The notes under the pieces were generated by a model that was not told the DNA's origin, ran no database searches, and saw only the letters and a list, made by a program, of their open reading frames with translations. A stretch of DNA of 64,000 nucleotides, taken from positions 826,819,001 to 826,883,000 of the forward strand of contig NC_056750.1 of the NCBI RefSeq assembly GCF_019279795.1. The letters run 5' to 3'. This document shows positions 57,651 through 64,000 of this stretch, in pieces (positions within the stretch are counted from its first letter, which is position 1; each line of letters begins with the position of its first letter). The DNA comes from Protopterus annectens (lineage: Eukaryota > Chordata > Ceratodontiformes > Protopteridae). The position numbers and the translations under genes are program-made.

Positions 57651-60192
57651 GGTTACACATGGCTCTTCTGTTCACAGGACACTACCCTGGAGAGGTGCCA
57701 CTGGTGTGCACACTGTAGTTGTTGTTACACATTGACTTGCCAGACTGCATGGTACCCCACTATGAACCTGTGCAGCTATTACATGTCCTTTGTGCATGGT
57801 TACTGGTATAGCCCTTCCAGTTAAATTGGCTGTCACACTATTACAATGTCCCGTGACTACGGGCCATATGTATACTGTTATTGTACACGCCAATCATGTT
57901 CATGTTTGTCTGTCACATCTCTTCTGCTATTCTAGTATGGGAGTAATGTTTGCATCCTTTGCAAATGCACAGAGTGGAGTACATAGTTATTTCATCATAA
58001 CTGTTTGTACATATCTTAATTACATACTACTCACATCACTATATGATACCTTTGTTATGCATCATATGCCTGTTCTCCTGTGTAACATATCTGACGTATC
58101 AATCTACTGTACTATACATTACACATGTTTTTCATGGTATCCCATAATTCAACCATTACTTGCACAGAGGGTCCACCTTAGACATGGCATTGATGTTATA
58201 TGCCCTTACACATGCGTACTGTTACAGTATATCTACATATACTATCTCCTGCTATGCACGTACTTATTGGACATACCCTGCCACTGACGGCGGGTCGTAT
58301 GACATTGTTCTGTTTAACGCCGTCATGTTGCATCCCTTGTAGTGTCTGTGTTGTTTACCGTGTGGCCCACTGCTGGACACACATCTTCTACAAGCATTAG
58401 TACGATCGGCGAGACATCACTACATAAATACCATTCCCCACTTTATGCATGGCGGACACTGTTAATTACTGCAAACCAGGCTATGCATACACTGACATTA
58501 CGTAATACCGAACATACTATACATTCAGTTAGTGTTATACATACCTTGATATCATTCTGGTGTTTCGTCTCTATCTCACTCTTCTGTATCACTCTTTCAA
58601 CTGTTATATAGTATGAGCATACAGTTTGCATATCTGGCAAGTCATCCTTATATACGTCTATACCTGCAACATGTGGTTTACTGCCGCCAATTGGTGGTCC
58701 GGTGTGACTAATTACGTGCACTTCAGCTGTGCAGCTACTCCAGTCGCCAATTACGCAGCAGCAGTGGGGTATAATTGAATTCTCCACCTGGGAGTTGGCC
58801 ATTTGCCCTGTTTTCGGGGAGACTGCCTGTATTGTGTTTTGTTGTGTGTAATTTCAACTGCTTTGTGTAGAGCCAAGTCTATTTTGGGGTCATGTCCCCC
58901 GTGGATTGTGTGTGATGGCTTGAGTATGTGGTTCTACCTGTGACTGTATCTGTCATCCCACCCGTCTGATAAAGGACTATTGCAAACACCTGTAACATCG
59001 CCGTTTCTTCCATTATACGACGGATACAATTTTGCATGGCGCCTTTAAATGTCTCTCACAAGGTATGTCAACGGTTCAGCGGATGTAATTGACTAACTAG
59101 ATGTTTGGGCTGTGGTTACGGTCTGTATTGCTATTGTTTACAGTGTGGGGGATGTAGGCGGGTGTATGTAGCATATTCGGTTTTGTGGGGCTTGCATTTC
59201 TACGTAGTCCATATATATGTGTGTGTGGGCCCCTTCCCTAATTACAGTGCTATCACTTAATAGACTTCTATTATGGGAATTTACTTTGGGCCGTTGTTAA
59301 TTGGTTTCTATATGGTATGCAGGTGCGGTTGATACTTCCATACCTCCAGATGTATGGCGATATGTGCAGTGATATATGTAAATGAACGCTATCCCGTGTA
59401 TGTCTGTCCCAGATATTTGCAGTCATTGCAGTGGTGTTGGTGTCAGACCCTCTGTCACATGGCTTGCCACCTTTTCATATGGCCATAGTTGGACACTTGC
59501 AGGTCACACAGTGGTGTTTACAGGCTGACATATGGCCACGGTCAGTACACAGGATAGCACATACTTTTATCCTCATTACATACCTATTGTTCTTGGTCCT
59601 TCACTACTTATCGGTTTGCATGTAACATTTCCGTTTCTTACATACAGGCATGAGTATTTCCTGCAACTATTGCATATTATGTGGGACATACTAATGTCCT
59701 ACACTCACGGACAGTTGCCCTTTCTAATGTTTCATGTCAGGACACACCTGCCCGGGGGGGGCTGTCCCTCCCAATGTGGGACAGGTGTTTACTGCATGCC
59801 TACGGATAGCTATACCCGCACCTACCGTAATCATCTACCTCCGAGTTGCCACCTACAGACACACTATGCGGACACGCACACACACTTTAGTCACACGGGA
59901 ACACACATGGCACCCTCAGCACACACATACACAGGCTACATCACTCACAACCACAGTTGTACACGGTACCTACATGGACCGCACCACCGACAGCGGTGAC
60001 TACATGTCCTTACTATCGTCCTATTGCTCGCGGTTCTGCTGTTCCAGTACTGTGTTCTTTCTGTCTTTCATCCTCCTGGTTACACGTGTCGGTGTGTGAC
60101 ACGTTCCATAGTTGGCGGTATCCTGTTTATTTGTACCTCAAAGGTGTTTAGAATGACGTCGACCTATCTATATATTTGCAGATGCCAGTGAC
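57651..60192. other. TG/CA-rich to mixed sequence, no gene recognised
   Basis: The start may be LINE 3' UTR. CpG words and AT content rise again after 58,600. Frames at 57,790-58,287 and 59,532-59,999 (+) have no recognised domain. Confidence 0.4.
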
Positions 60193-60250
60193 CCCTTGTA
60201 TATCGACATATATCACACTATCGCCCTTTCTATCTGTATTATATATGTGT

Positions 60251-60298
<48 letters not shown>

Positions 60299-60492
60299 AT
60301 ATATATATATATATATGTACATATCTCGGACAGGGGTGGTAACAGGCATGCTACGCCTTTCATTGTGTGTTTCCTGGACTCCGCACGTTTGTGTCTTTAC
60401 CTGTCACATTACACCTTGTATATTGTCACATTACCTTTTGTATATCGACATATATCACACTATCGCCCTTTCTATCTGTATTATATATGTGT

Positions 60493-60552
<60 letters not shown>

Positions 60553-60565
60553 GTATGTATATATG

Positions 60566-60609
<44 letters not shown>

Positions 60610-60680
60610 TATCTCGGACAGGGGTGGTGACAGGCATGCTACGCCTTTCATTGTGTGTTTGTCAGTGTATACTGTGTTTC
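60193..60680 (+). repeat. 242-bp tandem duplication containing (TA)n runs
   Basis: TTGTATATCGACATATATCA, ACTATCGCCCTTTCTATCTG, TTATATATGTGTAGATATAT, TACATATCTCGGACAGGGGT, GGCATGCTACGCCTTTCATT and GTGTGTTTCCTGGACTCC... occur at 60,196 onward and again at 60,438 onward. The copies differ mainly in the length and GTATGTATA interruptions of the central TA run. The second copy has a short extra piece (GTCAGTGTATACTG). Confidence 0.9.
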
Positions 60681-60774
60681 CTGGACTCCACACGTTTGTG
60701 TCTGTACCTGTCACATTACACACCTGCCATAGGTTAAGATTACCTCCCATCCCACTTTGCGAGGGACAATCCCT

Positions 60775-61085
60775 CTTTGTGCAGTTGTGTCCTGCGAAAT
60801 ATTTGTGAATATAGCAAATGTCCTCCGACTTTGGGACAAACATATTCCCTATAGTTTATGTCATAGTTGCATGACACACTTATTCTGTATCTGACCCACC
60901 TACATGTTACAGGACATGGAACACGTACCTGCGACCATTACTAGACTATAAACTTTTTATCTATGCAAAACACTGTCGTTCTGGTTTTCGTCCTGGCCGG
61001 GTGTGTGTCGTCCTGCTGACATCTGGCATATGTCCGACATTGGTCATTTGAACTGTGGCAACCCTACCGTACGTACATCTTGCCT
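60775..61085 (+). repeat. R-family interspersed repeat, copy g
   Basis: GTTGTGTCCTGCGAAATATT, AGCAAATGTCCTCCGACTTT, GGACAAACATATTCCCTA, TTTTCGTCCTGGCC, GACATCTGGCATATGTCC and TTTGAACTGTGGCAACCCTA match the first half of copy b (37,950-38,230) in order. This copy retains CpGs that read TG or CA in copy b. Confidence 0.75.
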
Positions 61086-62165
61086 AGCAATAGTGTTGGG
61101 TGATTGTGTACATGACTGCCTGTTCCATTCCTGGCAGTGGTCGTTTTACCCTTCAGAGCAGGCGCTATTTGTTCAGGGGTGACTAATGCTGGTGTCACCT
61201 GTTCTGTACATCATTGACCATGATCTGCGCAGTGGTCGGTGACACTTAGCCCTGTTTCGCGCATATCCGTATAGTTGTATTTAAACATCGCTTACCAGCT
61301 GTGGGCAACGCTTATTCCTGCTAATGTGTGCTACACATATTCTGATGACCTGCATCCGGAATGCATTACCTGTGCCGTCGGGATTATGTGACATCCCTTG
61401 CGGGACGTGGGACCGGGAACATGCACGACAGTCACTGCATGTACCACTTGGACATCTGGGGGTTGTACACGAATTATGTAAATTTGTATGTGCAGTACAC
61501 TACAGCAGTTACTCCACACTACATTCTCATGGAAGACTCCGTTAGTTTACAACTTGATGAGTCCAGTTAATGGCATGTCCATGTGATGTTTACTGGCTGT
61601 ACTCCAGCACTGGGTATGTATATCACAATTAGGTACACCCGATTATTTGCTACACCTTCATACGACCGTGGATGCAGCATGCCGGGGTGACTAATGCCTG
61701 TCATGGGTACATCCCCTGCCTTGACACTACATCCATGATTACATTTTGTGGAGCCCCTCAATAACACGGCGGGTAATCCGTGATGACTGTGTGTAGGACA
61801 GTGCTTACACACATGTGCTCCCGCGATTGCCTCTGCTCCAGTACGCGACAGTTGCTTACTCGATGTTGTGGCAACGGGTGTCACTGTTTGCCCCGTTTGG
61901 TGTTTTGCCTCTGACAATCGGGCGTGTACCTACCGATGTACCTGGGAACCTGTACACACAGCACCGACAGATGCTGATGGGCGCATCTACTGTTCAGGTG
62001 TTGACAGTTCTGTGTTCCCATGGCTGTTGCGTGTACAGTGTTTGAGGGCTGCCTATGTAGGATTCCACAGTGGGCCACCTATACATCACAATTTACAGGT
62101 AGTCGTGTTTGTGTACCATCCATTTTACTGTGTGCAGGTGGGGAGGGGTATCAGTCCATGGGAGC
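61086..62165. other. Sequence downstream of the transposase gene
   Basis: No gene recognised. It would contain the transposase 3' UTR and could contain more Harbinger sequence. A 116-codon minus frame at 61,567-61,917 lacks motifs. Confidence 0.4.
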
Positions 62166-63319
62166 CTACACTGTCAAGGTATGTGCTATACATTCCCTCT
62201 TTGCCAAGGCGTAGGCATATTGGGCACGCCTCCATCTGCCTACTGGGGCTGGCACAGTGTGTCCGTAGTCTGGATCCCTCTGTGCCTGTGTTGGCCTTGG
62301 CACTTGTGGTGGGCTGTGAGGTCCTCCCCCATTATGACCCTGCTGCAGCTGTTTCCGCAGGATCATATTATGTAGCATGGCACATACTATGAAGATGTGG
62401 GCACACGTGCCTGGAGAGTACTGCAAGGCTCCACCAGATGTGTCCAAGCACCGGAACCGTGATTTCAGCATCCCGAACACACGCTCTATGATGATTCTGG
62501 TTTGTGCGTGTGCCTCATTATGGCGTTCTTGCATTGGTGTGTGTGCATTTCTGATGGGGGTCATGATCCACGGCTCCAGTGCATAGCCAGCATCTCCCAC
62601 AAGGTGACCTTGTGGGATGTCCCCCCTGACAAATACCTGATACAGCTGTGAGGCATGCCAGATATGGGAGTCGTGGTAGCTTCCAGGGCTGCCAGCATAC
62701 ACATCCATGATAATGCCCTGGGCATTGCACATGACCTGGAAGTTGATGGAGTGGAATCCCTTGCGGTTTATGTAGCGCCTACCATACTCACTGGGTGGTG
62801 ACTTAATTTGTATATGTGTGCAGTCTATCGCACCCAGTACCTCCGGGTAGTTTGCCACACGGTGGAAGTGACGCATATTGCTGGCCAACTCCTCCTGAGT
62901 TCGGGGGAAGTGTATGTGCTCATTGGCATGTGGTAACATGACATCCAGGAACTGGTGTAGTACCCTGGATGCCGATGCCTGTGAGATCCCCATTATATCT
63001 CCAGTTGGCCTTTGAAAGGTACCTGTGGCTAGTATTCGCAAGCTTACACATACCTTTGTGTCCACTGGGATGGGTTCCCTCTGTTGTTTCTGGTTCTCAG
63101 GCGTGGCCAGCACAGCTCTACTATTTGCTGTAAGATGTCCCTGTCCACCTTGTAACGCTCTATCTCCAGATCATGTAGTCCCTGGTAGGTTACCCTTGGT
63201 CTGAACACTCTTCTCCTTCTCCGAGGCCTACGGTGGTTGTCGGCATCATCCTCCACAACACCATTGGTCTGTAACACATGCTGATGAATCACAGCTATGG
63301 CAGCTCCCAACATGTACAT
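62166..63319 (-). pseudogene. PIF/Harbinger transposase (HARBI1-like DDE), one frameshift
   Basis: The start chosen is MYMLGAAIAVIHQHVLQ at 63,319, followed by a basic patch RRPRRRRRVFRPR. The next parts are an N-terminal helical block (DILQQIVELCWPRL) and, past a frame change, VCVSLRILATGTFQRPTGDI and a helix-turn-helix MGISQASASRVLHQFL. The catalytic DDE_Tnp_4 domain follows. Numbering from the first residue of the downstream frame (63,113), D97 lies in GAIDCTHIQIKSP, D174 in LVGDAGYAL and E210 in RIIIERVFGMLKSRF. All three acids are present and 35 residues separate the second and third, as in PIF/Harbinger transposases. A CAHIFIVCAMLHNM block and a basic tail close it. The frame breaks within GGG at 63,072-63,074 (plus strand), consistent with one lost base. 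The total of about 384 codons matches the family. The enzyme would cut and paste the element at 3-bp TA-rich (TWA) targets. Confidence 0.92.
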
Positions 63320-64000
63320 TTTAAAAGTTCCCCATCTGTTTACACCTATGGTGCGGTGTTTGGGAATACACAGGTGTGTGTTGGGTGCTTTCACACTTTA
63401 TACTGTTTTGCTGTGAACACTGATGATGTCATAGGGTGTGTATGTACGATCGTGGCTACAGGGTATCTTCTGTGTTTTATTTACGAAACCGCTATTGTGC
63501 TGCCTTTGGTGTTGCATTACATTTGGATGCCGTGAATTACCTCCTGCCCTTCTGTTTACATTTGTGCACGTTACACCTACCATTTGCTGGCATTCATCCA
63601 GCTGCCTGCTTTCATTTGTACTTTCCTAGACCTGGCTTATCTTGCGTAATGTGTGCTATTGCCAATCTACTGAGGGTTTGCTTTGCTCTGCTGTGACAGT
63701 TCTCCTATCTTTGCATTCCAGGTCCTCCACACCTTTCTTTGCAATCCTATGCCTCCCCTATCCTGTTTTGCAGCAGGTTTCTGCATGCAGGCTTGTCTAC
63801 TGCCTTCAATTGGCCGCCGTATGTTGATTGGTGTTAATTGCTCATTAGTACGCCAATTACCCTGCTTCAGCATTTCCTTCTTTTATTCCCCTGACCTTCC
63901 TGCTTGTGCTATTGTTCGCGGTGCATGCATCCGCTTACCGGGTTTTGGGCACGAGTTCATCCCCGTACACCTGCGCTTTCGGGCACCATGTGTGCTCTCA
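63320..64000. other. Region upstream of the transposase gene, to window end
   Basis: This should hold the transposase promoter and possibly run towards the right end of the transposon. I see no inverted repeat matching anything at 38-43 kb or elsewhere, and no clear TATA box. CpG words are more frequent here than at 46-57 kb. Open frames on both strands are short and featureless. Confidence 0.4.

Overview
The window looks like repeat-dense nuclear DNA from a vertebrate with a large, transposon-rich genome. A fish, lobe-finned fish or amphibian fits best, but the species cannot be fixed from sequence alone. The evidence is several decayed CR1/L2-like LINEs, tRNA-derived SINEs (one type with the head and body seen in many fish and amphibian genomes), long microsatellites, MITEs and a two-gene PIF/Harbinger transposon. 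I see no host exon that I can defend, and no viral, bacterial or CRISPR locus.

Bases 1 to about 38,500 are AT-rich intergenic or intronic DNA. They hold decayed LINE pieces at 1.5-2.8 kb (+), 13.8-15.5 kb (-), 25.6-26.3 kb (+) and 28.4-29.0 kb (+), and SINEs at 6.0, 6.9-7.2, 8.1, 21.5, 22.6, 27.2 and 30.7 kb. They also hold a 456-bp MITE with 126-bp inverted ends at 8.27 kb and three large tandem arrays: an 87-bp unit at 15.7-17.1 kb, a CA-rich composite at 19.2-20.4 kb and a 24-bp unit at 31.7-32.7 kb.

Bases from about 38,500 to the end have a clearly different composition, very rich in TG/CA, ACATGT and CATG words. A repeat family here called R has copies on both sides of the change (20.5, 37.9, 39.4, 40.5, 41.3, 51.3 and 60.8 kb), so this need not be an assembly join. 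This part holds a 239-265 bp tandem array whose unit carries a tRNA-like segment (44.0-45.5 kb), a 111-115 bp array (45.7-46.1 kb) and a decayed CR1-type LINE (55.8-57.65 kb, +). It also holds both genes of a PIF/Harbinger transposon on the minus strand.

The Harbinger genes are the main biological content. The transposase (62,166-63,319, -) keeps a full D-D-E triad with D35E spacing and is broken by one single-base frameshift near 63,072. The Myb/SANT-like DNA-binding partner (48,746-52,164, -) is resolved here into three exons, including a 39-nt micro-exon that keeps phase 1 on both sides. It is broken by a dinucleotide slip in a CA run and probably by a second frameshift near its C-terminus. 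In this superfamily the Myb-like protein binds the transposon ends and helps bring the transposase into the nucleus. The two genes lie 10 kb apart with a CR1 insertion and TA-rich duplications between them, so the element is unusually large or has been expanded by nested insertions. I could not find its terminal inverted repeats; at least the right end probably lies outside the window.
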